In this document: one piece after another, positions 9,640 to 19,281 of the stretch | Position numbering within the stretch: position 1 is the first letter of the stretch | Layout: each line of letters opens with the position of its first letter | Assembly: GCF_947495735.1 (NCBI RefSeq) | Contig: NZ_CANMAA010000001.1 | Location: 62,001-126,000 of the forward strand | DNA: 64,000 nt | From: an uncultured Pseudokineococcus sp. | GTDB taxonomy: Bacteria; Actinomycetota; Actinomycetes; Actinomycetales; Quadrisphaeraceae | Direction of reading: 5' to 3' | Notes under the pieces: model-generated | Databases searched by the model: none | What the model saw: only the letters and a program-made list of their open reading frames with translations | What the model was told of the DNA's origin: nothing | Program-made: the position numbers and the translations under genes

Positions 9640-10540
9640 GTGAGCGACTCCTCCGGCGCCCGACCCGGTGGCCCCGCGGACACCGCGGACATCGCGAGGA
9701 TCGGCCGCTCCGGGGCCCGGGCGCTGCTCGGCTGGGGGGGGGGGGGGGGCGCTCGTGCTGGGCGCCGTGCCCTTCCTGCTGCTGTGGCTCCTCGTGGAGC
9801 GCTCCTGGGCCCCGCTCTCCACCCTGGACGGCGGCGTCGCCGCGGACCTCAACGCCTCGGTCAGCGGCTCCCCGACCCTGGTCGCGGTGCTGCGCGCGGT
9901 CACCTCCCTCGGCGGCACGGTCACCGCCGCCCTCGTGCTCGTCCTGGTCACGGCCCTCCTGCTCGTCCGCGGGCGGCGGCGTCCCGCCGCCCTCACCGCG
10001 ACCACCGGCGTCGGCCTGGCCGTGCTGGTGCCCCTGACCAAGGCGGTCGTCGACCGGGCGCGCCCGGTCGTCACGTCTCCCGTGGTCGAGGCGCCCGCCA
10101 GCGCCAGCTTCCCCAGCGGGCACGCCGCGGCCTCCCTCGTGACGTGGACGCTGGTGCTCCTCCTGGTGCTCCCCGTCGTGCGCCGCGGCCTGCGCCCCTG
10201 GCTCGTCGCCGCCACCGCGCTGGTCGTCGTCGCCGTCGCCCTCACCCGCCTCGCGCTCGGCGTCCACTTCGTCACCGACGTGCTGGCCGGCTGGGCGCTC
10301 GGAGCGGGCTGGCTCGCCGTCACCACCGCGGCCTTCCGCGGCGGGCAGCACGACCGCGGCGTGGTCACGCGCGAGCCCCTGGACCCCCTGGAGCTCGCCC
10401 CGGACCGAGCTCGTCGCAGTGCACCGGTCCGGGAGCGCGTCCTCCCGCGGGGACGGGCGACGGCGCGACTGCTCGTCGGGGCGGCGCTGCTGGCCGTGGT
10501 CGGCCTGGCGCTCCTGGTGACCGGCGTGCTGGGCGTCTAG
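9640..10540 (+). CDS. phosphatase PAP2 family membrane protein, reading frame disrupted at a G16 tract
   Basis: N-terminal frame VSDSSGARPGGPADTADIARIGRSGARALLGW- joins the core frame -ALVLGAVPFLLLWLLVERSW...DRARPV...PSGHAAASLVTW...GVHFVTDVLAGWALG only after a 1-nt change at 9734-9749. Confidence 0.8.
9734..9749 (+). repeat. homopolymer G16 inside a coding sequence
   Basis: ggct followed by 16 consecutive G by direct count. Confidence 0.95.
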
Positions 10541-10563
10541 GTCGCGGCGGCTCGCCGCGGAGC

Positions 10564-10594
10564 GCGCACCGCCGGGCGCCCGGGCCCGGTGCGC
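10564..10594. terminator. hairpin between convergent genes
   Basis: gcgcaccg ... cggtgcgc with further pairing inside the GC-rich loop. Confidence 0.5.
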
Positions 10595-10607
10595 TGGTCG
10601 GGACCTC

Positions 10608-12110
10608 TCAGGCGGCGTCGCGGACGACGTCCAGCGGGTCGACCTTCCGGCCGAAGCGCTGGCGCAGGACTCGTCCGGCGGCGTGGACGCCGCCCATGCC
10701 GTGCACGGCCGGGCCCGGGGGCACCGACGCGGAGGCGAGGTAGACGCCGTTCAGCGGGGTCCGGTACGGGTCCCACGTCGGCACGGGCCGCATGACGAGC
10801 TGCCAGGGCGTCACCGCGCCGGTGGCGATGTCACCGCCGACGTTGTTCGGCTCGCGCCCCTGCTGCCCGGCTGCCGGGAGGACGTCCGTGGCGAGGACCA
10901 GGTCGCGGAAGCCGGGCGCGAAGCGCTCGATCTGCGCGGTGATCTGGTCGCTGATGTCCCGGGGGGAGTTGTTCGGGACGTGGGCGTAGGTCCAGAGCGT
11001 GTGCTTGCCCTCCGGCGCGCGGCTGTCGTCCACGACGCCGGGCTGGCAGGCCAGCACGACCGGCCGCTCGGCGTGGCGCCCGGCGACGACGTCGCGCTCG
11101 GCGGCCTGCATCTCCGGTCGCGAGCCGGCCAGGTGCACCGTCCCGGCGCGGTCGACGTGCTCGGCCGCCCAGGGCACCGGCCCCGACAGCGCGTAGTCGA
11201 CCTTGCAGACGCCGCCGCCGTAGCGCCAGCGCTCGAGCCAGCGGCGGTAGCCGGGCGGGAGCTGGTCCCCGGCGACGTCGAGCAGGCCCTGGGGGGCGAC
11301 GTCCATCATCACGGCGCGCGCACGCGGCAGCTGCCCGAGCGACTCCACCTTCTCGCCGGTGCGGATGACGCCGCCGCGGGCCCGGACGTCGTCGGCGAGC
11401 GCGTCCATCATCGACTGCGACCCGCCGCGGGGGATGGGCCAGCCCCGGGCGTGCGCCAGGCTCGCGAGCCACAGGCCGCCGGCGGCGGGCGCCAGGCGGC
11501 GCGGCGGGGCGATGGCGTGGCTGGAGACGCCGGTGAGCAGGGCCGGGGCGACGTCCTCGCGGAAGCGCAGGTCCCACGCGCGGGTGCCCTGCTCGAAGAC
11601 CGCGGCGGCGAAGGACGCCGCCTGCAGGGGGTGGCGGGGCAGGGAGCGGAAGTCCGAGAGCGCGACGTCGGCGGTGCCCCGCCAGGTCTCGGCCAGGCGG
11701 CCGACGAGCGAGCGCCAGGCCGGTCCGTCGACCCCGAGGCCCTCGACCGTGCGCTCCAGGTCGCGGAAGGCGAGGCCCGCCCGGCCGCCGTCGAGGGGCT
11801 GGGCGTAGGGGATCTCCGGCTGGAGCATGTCGACGCCGTGCGCCGCGAGGTCGAAGGCCTCGAAGAAGGGGGACGCCACGGCCATGGGGTGCACGGCCGA
11901 GCACACGTCGTGCCGGAAGCCCGGCAGCGTCAGCTCCTGCGTGCGCGCACCACCCCCGATGGTGTCGGCCGCCTCCACCACCTCCACCGAGAGCCCCGCG
12001 CGAGCGCAGACCACGGCCGCCGCGAGGCCGTTCGGACCCGCGCCCACCACGACGACGTCGACGTCGTCGGTGCGCCGCTGCCGTGCCGGTCGTCCTGCCT
12101 GGGTCGTCAC
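10608..12110 (-). CDS. phytoene dehydrogenase-like FAD-dependent oxidoreductase (NAD(P)/FAD family)
   Basis: VDVVVVGAGPNGLAAAVVCARAGLSVEVVEAADTIGGGARTQELTLPGFRHDVCSAVHPMAVASPFF; C-terminal GVYLASASVPPGPAVHGMGGVHAAGRVLRQRFG. Confidence 0.9.
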   Translation of the reverse strand: MTTQAGRPARQRRTDDVDVVVVGAGPNGLAAAVVCARAGLSVEVVEAADTIGGGARTQELTLPGFRHDVCSAVHPMAVASPFFEAFDLAAHGVDMLQPEIPYAQPLDGGRAGLAFRDLERTVEGLGVDGPAWRSLVGRLAETWRGTADVALSDFRSLPRHPLQAASFAAAVFEQGTRAWDLRFREDVAPALLTGVSSHAIAPPRRLAPAAGGLWLASLAHARGWPIPRGGSQSMMDALADDVRARGGVIRTGEKVESLGQLPRARAVMMDVAPQGLLDVAGDQLPPGYRRWLERWRYGGGVCKVDYALSGPVPWAAEHVDRAGTVHLAGSRPEMQAAERDVVAGRHAERPVVLACQPGVVDDSRAPEGKHTLWTYAHVPNNSPRDISDQITAQIERFAPGFRDLVLATDVLPAAGQQGREPNNVGGDIATGAVTPWQLVMRPVPTWDPYRTPLNGVYLASASVPPGPAVHGMGGVHAAGRVLRQRFGRKVDPLDVVRDAA

Positions 12111-12175
12111 CCGCCCGAGCGTGCCACCCGCCGCACCCGGTCGCCCACCCGCCTCCCGCACCGCCGTGGTCGGCG

Positions 12176-12381
12176 CGGCGATCTGTCGACGAGGTGCCGC
12201 GGTGGGGCGCGACGGGCGGCGATCTGTCGACGACGTGCCGCGGTGGGGCCGCGACGGGCGGCGATCTGTCGACGAGGTGCGGCGGTGGGGCGCCACCGGC
12301 GGCGATCTGTCGACGAGGTGCGGGGGTGGGGCGCTCCGGGCGGCGTCCGTGTCGACGAGGTGGCAGGCGCCGGTCCGTCCG
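12176..12381. repeat. intergenic tandem array, 5 copies, 41-42 bp period
   Basis: Unit CGGCGATCTGTCGACGAGGTGCGGCGGTGGGGCGCCACCGG; copies begin near 12176, 12217, 12259, 12300, 12341. Confidence 0.95.
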
Positions 12382-12427
12382 GGACGACGGCGCGCGAGCG
12401 GCTGCGGGGGGCTGGGAGGGTGGGGCC

Positions 12428-13414
12428 ATGACGCGCGTGGCGGCCATCGACTGCGGCACCAACTCCATCCGGCTCCTCGTGGCCGACCTGCCCGAGCCCG
12501 GGGCGCCGGCGGTGGCGGGGCAGCCGCTCGTCGACGTCCACCGCGAGATGCGGGTGGTGCGGCTCGGCGAGGGCGTCGACGCGACGGGGCGCCTGTCGGA
12601 CGCCGCCCTGGAGCGCACGCTCGCGGCGGTGCGCGACTACGCCGCCCTCGTGCGCGAGCTCGGCGTCGAGCGCACGCGCTTCGTGGCGACGTCGGCCAGC
12701 CGCGACGCCTCCAACGCGCAGGTCTTCGTCGACGGCGTGCGCGAGGCCCTCGGCGTCGAGCCCGAGGTCGTGCCCGGCGCCGAGGAGGCGGCCCTGTCCT
12801 TCCGCGGGGCGGCGACGGGCGTGCCGCCGCGGGGGCCCGACGGCGTCTCGCTCGTGTCGCCGTACTGCGTCGTCGACCTCGGCGGGGGCTCCACCGAGGT
12901 CGTCCTCGGCGACCCCGACGCGACCGCCTCGGGCGCTGCTCCGGCGGCGCTGTCGGTGGACGTCGGGTGCGTGCGCCTCACCGAGCGCCACCTGCACGAC
13001 GACCCGCCGACGGCGGCGCAGATCGCGGCGGCGCGCGCCGACGTCGACGCCGCGCTGGACCGCGTGGCGCAGGCGGTGCCGCTGGAGGCCGCCGGGGCGC
13101 TCGTGGGCGTGGCGGGGTCGGTGACGACGATCACCGCCCACGCGCTCGGCCTGCCGCGCTACGACCCGGAGCGCCTGCACGGCGCCGTCCTGCCCGTCCC
13201 GGACGTGCTCGCGGCCTGCGAGGAGCTGCTGTCGATGACGCGCGAGCAGCGCGCGGCCCTGCCGTTCATGCACCCCGGGCGCGTCGACGTCATCGGGGCG
13301 GGGGCGCTCGTGTGGGCGCGCGTCGTCGAGCGGGTGGCCGACGTCGCCGACGTCCGCTCGGTCGTGACGAGCGAGCACGACATCCTCGACGGCATCGCCC
13401 TGTCGCTGGCCTGA
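12428..13414 (+). CDS. ppx: Ppx/GppA family exopolyphosphatase
   Basis: [50 protein letters not shown]. Confidence 0.93.
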   Translation: MTRVAAIDCGTNSIRLLVADLPEPGAPAVAGQPLVDVHREMRVVRLGEGVDATGRLSDAALERTLAAVRDYAALVRELGVERTRFVATSASRDASNAQVFVDGVREALGVEPEVVPGAEEAALSFRGAATGVPPRGPDGVSLVSPYCVVDLGGGSTEVVLGDPDATASGAAPAALSVDVGCVRLTERHLHDDPPTAAQIAAARADVDAALDRVAQAVPLEAAGALVGVAGSVTTITAHALGLPRYDPERLHGAVLPVPDVLAACEELLSMTREQRAALPFMHPGRVDVIGAGALVWARVVERVADVADVRSVVTSEHDILDGIALSLA

Positions 13415-13415
13415 G

Positions 13416-14294
13416 GTGGACGCCCCCGCAGCGGAGGAGCAGGCAGCGCACGACCCGGCAGCGGAGGACCAGGCGGCCGAGGTCCGGGCAGCGGGCGACG
13501 ACGCGCCGGGGCCCTTCGCCCCCGGCCGGCTCCTCGGCGGCGTCCCCGCCGCGACGAGCGCCGCGGGCGTCCGGCGTCGGGCCGCCGCGGCCCCCGACGT
13601 CCCGGCCCTGGACGCGCGGGTCAGCGACTGCCGGGCCTGCCCGCGGCTGGTGGCCTGGCGCGAGGAGGTCGCACGCACGCGCCGGCGCGCCTACCGCGAC
13701 CAGGAGTACTGGGGCCGGCCGATCCCCGGCTTCGGCGACGTCGCCTCGCGCCTGCTGGTGCTCGGCCTCGCGCCCGCCGCCCACGGCGGCAACCGGACGG
13801 GCCGCGTGTTCACCGGCGACCGCTCGGGGGACTGGATCTTCGCGGCGCTGCACCGCGCCGGGCTCGTCAACCAGCCCACGAGCACCGCGAGCGACGACGG
13901 CCTGGTGGCGCACGGCGCCCGCATCGCCGCCGCCGTCCGCTGCGCGCCGCCCGACAACGCGCCGCTGCCGGTCGAGCGCGACACCTGCGCCCCGTGGCTG
14001 GACCGCGAGGTGGTGCTCATGCCCGACCTCGCCGTCGTGCTGGCCCTCGGCGGCTTCGCCTGGCAGAGCGCCCTGGGGCTGGCGCGCCGCGCGGGGTGGT
14101 CGGTGCCGCGACCGGCGCCCGTCTTCGGGCACGGGGCCCGCGCTGACCTCGGCCGCCCCGGCGCGGCGCCCGTGGTGCTGCTCGGGAGCTACCACGTCAG
14201 CCAGCAGAACACCTCGACCGGCCGTCTCACCGAGCCGATGCTCGACGTCGTCGTCGGACGGGCGCGCGACCTCGCCGCGGCGGCACCGCGGTGA
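13416..14294 (+). CDS. uracil-DNA glycosylase superfamily protein (UdgB/family 5-like)
   Basis: [91 protein letters not shown]. Confidence 0.9.
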   Translation: MDAPAAEEQAAHDPAAEDQAAEVRAAGDDAPGPFAPGRLLGGVPAATSAAGVRRRAAAAPDVPALDARVSDCRACPRLVAWREEVARTRRRAYRDQEYWGRPIPGFGDVASRLLVLGLAPAAHGGNRTGRVFTGDRSGDWIFAALHRAGLVNQPTSTASDDGLVAHGARIAAAVRCAPPDNAPLPVERDTCAPWLDREVVLMPDLAVVLALGGFAWQSALGLARRAGWSVPRPAPVFGHGARADLGRPGAAPVVLLGSYHVSQQNTSTGRLTEPMLDVVVGRARDLAAAAPR

Positions 14295-14366
14295 TCGCCT
14301 CGCGGCCGCGCCGGCGCGGCTAGCGTGGTCGTCCGCCGGCCGCCGCGGGCGGACGTGGCAGGCCGG

Positions 14367-14439
14367 GCCCCCGTAGCCCAACGGCAGAGGCAGGCGCCTT
14401 AAAAGCGCTTCAGTGCGGGTTCGAGTCCCGTCGGGGGTG
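14367..14439 (+). tRNA. tRNA with UAA anticodon (14400-14402), short variable loop, G73; isotype uncertain
   Basis: GCCCCCG-TA-GCCCAACGGCAGAGGC-A-GGCGC-CTTAAAA-GCGCT-TCAGT-GCGGG-TTCGAGT-CCCGT-CGGGGGT-G folds as a complete cloverleaf. Confidence 0.88.
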
Positions 14440-14590
14440 CTGCAGGAGTGCGGGCGGGTGACGGCGCCGCGCGCCCGCGCACCTGGACGCCGGCTGCGGA
14501 ACTACTGCGAGCACGGGGGCGTTGCACACCCCGAGGGAGCGCGGCAGGAGCCGCGAGCCCCGACACCCCCGCTCTCGGAACAGGAGTCCC

Positions 14591-15439
14591 ATGCAGAGCC
14601 ACAACCCCGCCTTCCGGAACGACAGGGCGTTCTCGCAGGGCGGCTACGCCACCTTCGACGACACCGACCGCCGGGGCCGTGGCCAGGCGCCGACGCGGGG
14701 CGGCTACGGCGCCTCGCAGGACGTGACGCCGCAGCAGCTGCAGGACATGTACGCGCAGCCGTCGGCGGGCGGCGCCCAGACCGGGCGCATGACCTACGAC
14801 GACGTCGTCGTCCGCACCGGCGCCCTCTTCGCGCTGCTCGTGGTCTCCGCGGGCGCGACGTGGACCCTCACGGAGCCGGGGACCGCGCTCGGTCTCGCGC
14901 TGCCCGCGATGCTCGTGGCCGCAGGCCTCGGGATCTGGGCGAACCTGAGCAAGAAGATCCGCCCGGGCGTCATGGTCGGGTACGCGGTGCTCATGGGCGC
15001 CGTGCTCGGCGCCATCAGCCAGGTCTTCGAGGCGCAGTACTCGGGCATCGTGTCCCAGGCCGTCCTCGGCACGCTCGGCGCGTTCGCCGCGATGCTCATC
15101 GCCTACAAGTCCAAGGTCATCCGGGCGACCGAGAAGTTCAAGAAGTTCATGTTCATCGCCGTGATGGGCTACGGCATCTTCCTGCTGGTGAACCTGGGCG
15201 TCTCGCTCTTCACCGGTGCCAGCGCCTTCGGCTCGTCGTTCGGGTGGCTGATCGGCCTCTTCGGCGTCTCGCTGGCCTCGCTGATGCTCATCCTGGACTT
15301 CGACTTCATCGAGCAGGGCGTCAAGAACGGCCTGCCGCAGCAGTTCGCGTGGCGCGCGGCCTTCGGCCTCGTGACGACGCTCGTGTGGCTGTACATCGAG
15401 ATCCTGCGCCTGCTCGCGATCCTGCGCGGCAACGACTGA
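14591..15439 (+). CDS. Bax inhibitor-1/YccA family membrane protein
   Basis: MQSHNPAFRNDRAFSQ...MTYDDVVVRTGALFALLVVSAGATWTL...IWANLSKKIRPGVMVGYAVLMGAVLGAIS. Confidence 0.9.
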   Translation: MQSHNPAFRNDRAFSQGGYATFDDTDRRGRGQAPTRGGYGASQDVTPQQLQDMYAQPSAGGAQTGRMTYDDVVVRTGALFALLVVSAGATWTLTEPGTALGLALPAMLVAAGLGIWANLSKKIRPGVMVGYAVLMGAVLGAISQVFEAQYSGIVSQAVLGTLGAFAAMLIAYKSKVIRATEKFKKFMFIAVMGYGIFLLVNLGVSLFTGASAFGSSFGWLIGLFGVSLASLMLILDFDFIEQGVKNGLPQQFAWRAAFGLVTTLVWLYIEILRLLAILRGND

Positions 15440-15449
15440 TCTCTCCCGC

Positions 15450-15827
15450 ATGACCAGCACCCCCTCCGGCGGGTCGGTCGAGGACGCGCAGCGCGAGCTG
15501 CGCCGCTGCCTCGACCGGCTCGCCGCCCTCGGGCCCGGCCGCGTGGTGCGGCCGGGCCCGAGGTCCGTCGGGGCCGAGGCGCTCGGCGCCGTGCAGGCGC
15601 GCCCGCCGGCGGACGTCGTCCGCGCCGCCCTGCAGCAGCTCGCCGACGTCGCCGCCGATCTCGGGGGCCGCCCGCGCCGCGCCGTCCCCGAGCTGGCCCC
15701 GCACGCCCTCGGCGACCAGCTCGCCGTCCTGGCCGCCGACGTCCTCGCCGCGGCCGACGCCCGCGACGACGCGGCCGTCGTCGTGGCCCTGCGCGAGCGC
15801 CTCGTGGCCCTGCGCCGCGCCCTCTGA
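15450..15827 (+). CDS. hypothetical protein
   Basis: ORF MTSTPSGGSVEDAQRELRRCLDRLAALG with typical codon bias. Confidence 0.6.
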   Translation: MTSTPSGGSVEDAQRELRRCLDRLAALGPGRVVRPGPRSVGAEALGAVQARPPADVVRAALQQLADVAADLGGRPRRAVPELAPHALGDQLAVLAADVLAAADARDDAAVVVALRERLVALRRAL

Positions 15828-15849
15828 CCGCCGACCGCGGAGGGCGCCC

Positions 15850-16812
15850 TCAGCGCCCGCCGCGGCGCCGGAGGCGGGCCCAGCGGCCGGCGGGGCCGCG
15901 CTCGTCGCCGTCCCGAGAGGTGGCCTCGACCTCGGTGCCCGGCTCGTGGGCCGCGGCGGCGGCGGCCTCCGCGACGGGCAGGACGCGCTCGTCGCGACCC
16001 GAGCCGGGCAGCTCGGGCCACAGGCCCAGCGACGTGCAGACGGCGGGCAGCAGCGCGGCGGCGGCGCGGGCGTAGCCGGCGGGCGAGGGGTGGAAGCGGT
16101 CGGCGCTGAACAGCTCCTCCGGCGCCGCCGTGAACTCGGGGCCGAGCAGGTCGCCGAGCGAGACGGAGCGGCCGCCGGCCTCGACGACGGCGACGGTCTG
16201 GGCGGCCGCCAGGTCGCGCGCCCACCGCCGCGCGATGCTGCGCAGCGGCTGGGCCACCGGCTCGACGGCGCCCAGGTCGGGGCAGGTCCCGACGACGACC
16301 TCGGCGCCCGCGGCGCGCAGCCGCACGACCGCCTCCCCGAGCGTCCTCGCGGCGTCGGCGGGGCGGACGCGGCCCGTCACGTCGTTGGCGCCGACCATGA
16401 CGACGACCACGTCGGGCCGGGGGACCGCCGCCAGGAGCCGGTCCACCTGGGCGTCCAGGTCGCGCGAGCCCGCGCCGACCACCGCGCGGTTCACCAGGCG
16501 CACGCGCCGTCCCGCGACGGCGGCCAGCCCGGTGGCGACGATGGCGCCGGGGGTCTGCTCCGGCGTCTGCGCGCCGAGGCCGTCGGCGCTGGAGTCCCCG
16601 ATGACGCCGACCGCCAGCAGGCGGCCCGGCCCGGCGCCGTAGACGCCGTCCGCGTCGGGACCGGCGGTCCCGAACGGCTGGCCCACCGTCCGCCGGGCCA
16701 GCTGCGCCTCCACCACGACGACGCCGACGGCCAGCGCGCCGGCGGCCGCGAGCCCGGCGCCGTAGACGGCGCCCGCCGTCGCGGCGCGACGAGCCCAGGT
16801 GCTGCCGGCCAT
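15850..16812 (-). CDS. SGNH/GDSL hydrolase family protein
   Basis: LLAVGVIGDSSADGLGAQ; PDVVVVMVGANDVTGRV; FSADRFHPSPAGYARAA. Confidence 0.9.
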   Translation of the reverse strand: MAGSTWARRAATAGAVYGAGLAAAGALAVGVVVVEAQLARRTVGQPFGTAGPDADGVYGAGPGRLLAVGVIGDSSADGLGAQTPEQTPGAIVATGLAAVAGRRVRLVNRAVVGAGSRDLDAQVDRLLAAVPRPDVVVVMVGANDVTGRVRPADAARTLGEAVVRLRAAGAEVVVGTCPDLGAVEPVAQPLRSIARRWARDLAAAQTVAVVEAGGRSVSLGDLLGPEFTAAPEELFSADRFHPSPAGYARAAAALLPAVCTSLGLWPELPGSGRDERVLPVAEAAAAAAHEPGTEVEATSRDGDERGPAGRWARLRRRGGR

Positions 16813-17030
16813 GCGCCCCTCCTCGTCGTCGTCCCGCGCCCGACCGGTGCCGGTGCCGCGGGGCTCCCCGACGAGGCTAGGTCGCCGGCGGCCGTGCCGC
16901 TGCGGGTCGCGCGCCCTCCCCTCGCTCGGCCCTCCCGGACAGCCCTCCCGGACGGCGCCCCCGGACGGCCCGGTGCCGACGCCGGTCCGTCCCCGCGGGC
17001 GCGGTCGCCGCCGGGTGGGAGGATCGGGTC

Positions 17031-18431
17031 GTGCGCTACGCAGAGTCCGTCGTCGACCTCGTGGGCGGCACGCCGCTCGTCCGCCTCTCCCGCGTCACCG
17101 AGGGGGTGTCGGCGACGGTCCTGGCCAAGGTGGAGTACCTCAACCCCGGCGGGTCGGTGAAGGACCGCATCGCGGTCCGCATGGTCGACGCCGCCGAGGC
17201 CTCCGGCGAGCTGCAGCCGGGCGGGACCATCGTGGAGCCGACGTCCGGCAACACCGGCGTCGGGCTGGCCCTGGTGGCGCAGCAGCGCGGCTACACGTGC
17301 GTGTTCGTGGTGCCCGACAAGGTCGGCGAGGAGAAGCGCGCGGTGCTGCGCGCCTACGGCGCCCAGGTCGTCGTCTGCCCCACGGCCGTGGCCCCCGACC
17401 ACCCCGAGTCGTACTACTCGGTGAGCGACCGGCTGGCGCGCGAGCTGCCGGGCGGCTGGAAGCCCGACCAGTACTCCAACGTCAACGGTCCCCTGAGCCA
17501 CTACGAGACGACGGGCCCGGAGGTCTGGTCCGACACCGACGGGCGGATCACCCACTTCGTCACCGGCGTGGGCACGGGCGGCACCATCACCGGCACCGGC
17601 CGCTTCCTCAAGGAGGTCTCGGCGGACCGGGGGAGCGGGCCGGTGACGGTCGTCGGCGTCGACCCCGTGGGGTCGGTGTACTCCGGCGGCAGCGGACGGC
17701 CGTACCTGGTCGAGGGCGTCGGCGAGGACATGTGGCCGCGCGCCTACGACCCCACCGTCCCGGACCGCATCGTCGCCGTCTCGGACGCCGAGGCGTTCGC
17801 CATGACCCGGCGCCTGGCGCGCGAGGAGGGCCTCCTCGTCGGCGGCTCCTGCGGCATGGCCGTCGTCGGAGCCCTCGAGGTCGCCCGCGAGCTCGGCCCG
17901 GACGACGTCCTGGTCGTCCTCCTGCCGGACTCCGGGCGCGGCTACCTGGGCAAGATCTTCGACGACCGCTGGATGGCGAGCTACGGCTTCTCCACCGCGG
18001 ACGCGGGGGCCCCGAGGTCCCCCTCCGGCGCCACCACGGTCGCCGACGTCCTGCGCGGCAAGTCCACCGACCTGCCGTCGCTGGTGCACACCCACCCCGC
18101 CGAGACGGTGCGCGACGCCATCGAGATCCTCCACGAGTACGGCGTCTCGCAGATGCCCGTCGTGACGTCCGAGCCGCCCGTCGTCATCGGCGAGGTCGTC
18201 GGCGCGGTGAGCGAGCGCGCGCTGCTCGACGCCGTGTTCTCCGGGACGGCGCAGCTCACCGACCCGGTCTCGCGGCACATGTCCTCCGCGCTGCCGCGCA
18301 TCGGCGGGACCGAGACGGCGTCCACGGCGCGCTCGGCGCTGCAGGAGTCCGACGCGCTGCTCGTGGTCGTCGACGGCAAGCCCGCGGGCGTCGTCACCCG
18401 CGCCGACCTGCTCACCCACGTCGCCGGCTGA
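17031..18431 (+). CDS. cbs: cystathionine beta-synthase (PLP domain plus CBS pair)
   Basis: MRYAESVVDLVGGTPLVRLSRVTEGVSATVLAKVEYLNPGGSVKDRIAVRMVDAAE; C-terminal CBS domains. Confidence 0.93.
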   Translation: MRYAESVVDLVGGTPLVRLSRVTEGVSATVLAKVEYLNPGGSVKDRIAVRMVDAAEASGELQPGGTIVEPTSGNTGVGLALVAQQRGYTCVFVVPDKVGEEKRAVLRAYGAQVVVCPTAVAPDHPESYYSVSDRLARELPGGWKPDQYSNVNGPLSHYETTGPEVWSDTDGRITHFVTGVGTGGTITGTGRFLKEVSADRGSGPVTVVGVDPVGSVYSGGSGRPYLVEGVGEDMWPRAYDPTVPDRIVAVSDAEAFAMTRRLAREEGLLVGGSCGMAVVGALEVARELGPDDVLVVLLPDSGRGYLGKIFDDRWMASYGFSTADAGAPRSPSGATTVADVLRGKSTDLPSLVHTHPAETVRDAIEILHEYGVSQMPVVTSEPPVVIGEVVGAVSERALLDAVFSGTAQLTDPVSRHMSSALPRIGGTETASTARSALQESDALLVVVDGKPAGVVTRADLLTHVAG

Positions 18432-18475
18432 CCGCCGCGGCGGCCTCGGCGACGGGGCTCCTCGGTCGATCCTCC

Positions 18476-19138
18476 TCAGCCGGGGCGCCGCGCGAGGAGG
18501 ACGGCGTCGTGGCGCGGCGAGCCGTCCTCGTGCGGGCGGGCCACGTCCTCCGCGCGCAGGACCTCCAGGCCGGCGGAGGCCGCCGCCCGCGCCAGCGCGT
18601 CGACGTCGTGCAGCAGGCGCGCGTCGCGCGGGACGCCGGGGAGCCCGGCGTCGCGCCGCGCGTGGCCCACGACGACGAGGTGGCCGCCCGCCGCCAGGCG
18701 CGCCGCCGCCGCGGGGACGACGCCCGGGAGCTGGGCGAAGGCGTCCAGCACGAGGTCCGCCCGGGCGCTGCTGTCCCGCCCCGAGCCGGTCAGCCAGCCG
18801 AGCGCCTCCGCGCGGTGCCACCGCACGGCGTCCCCGCCCGGCGCCGCGCGGCCGACGTCGAGCCCGCCCCGGGAGAGGTCGACGGCGTCGACCGACCACC
18901 CCGCCGAGGCCAGCAGCAGCGCGTGCCGGCCCGCACCGCAGGCCAGGTCGACGGCACGTCCGGGCCGCAGGCCGCCGACGACGGCGCGGACCACCGGGTG
19001 CGGGTCGCCCGGGGTTCCCGAGCGGGCGTGGCGGGCGTCCCAGACGTCGGCCCCGGCACCGGGCCCCGCGCTGCGGCTCCGTCCCGGGTCCCCCCGGGCG
19101 TCGTGCCTCCGGACCTCATCCCCGTGGGCCTGATCCAT
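18476..19138 (-). CDS. class I SAM-dependent methyltransferase
   Basis: RAVDLACGAGRHALLLASAGWSVDAVDLSRGGLD; start trimmed to MDQAHGDEV. Confidence 0.8.
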   Translation of the reverse strand: MDQAHGDEVRRHDARGDPGRSRSAGPGAGADVWDARHARSGTPGDPHPVVRAVVGGLRPGRAVDLACGAGRHALLLASAGWSVDAVDLSRGGLDVGRAAPGGDAVRWHRAEALGWLTGSGRDSSARADLVLDAFAQLPGVVPAAAARLAAGGHLVVVGHARRDAGLPGVPRDARLLHDVDALARAAASAGLEVLRAEDVARPHEDGSPRHDAVLLARRPG

Positions 19139-19220
19139 CTGGGCTCCCAACTCGCGCGTCCGGCTGCCCCGCGATCGTGCCGGTGCGCCGCCCGTCCCGC
19201 AGCAGCCCGACGCCCACCCG

Positions 19221-19268
19221 GCACGACGGAGCCCCGCTGACCGCGTGGTCACCGGGGCTCCGTCGTGC
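19221..19268. terminator. hairpin downstream of msrA
   Basis: gcacgacggagcccc (19221-19235) perfectly complementary to ggggctccgtcgtgc (19254-19268). Confidence 0.85.
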
Positions 19269-19281
19269 GAGGTCGTGCGGG

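Noticed and set aside
9668-9733. Tracked start of the PAP2 protein (MAPRTPRTSRGSAAPGPGRCS)
   Set aside because: Atypical composition in this frame; the GTG 9640 frame is better, indicating a frameshift at the G16 tract.
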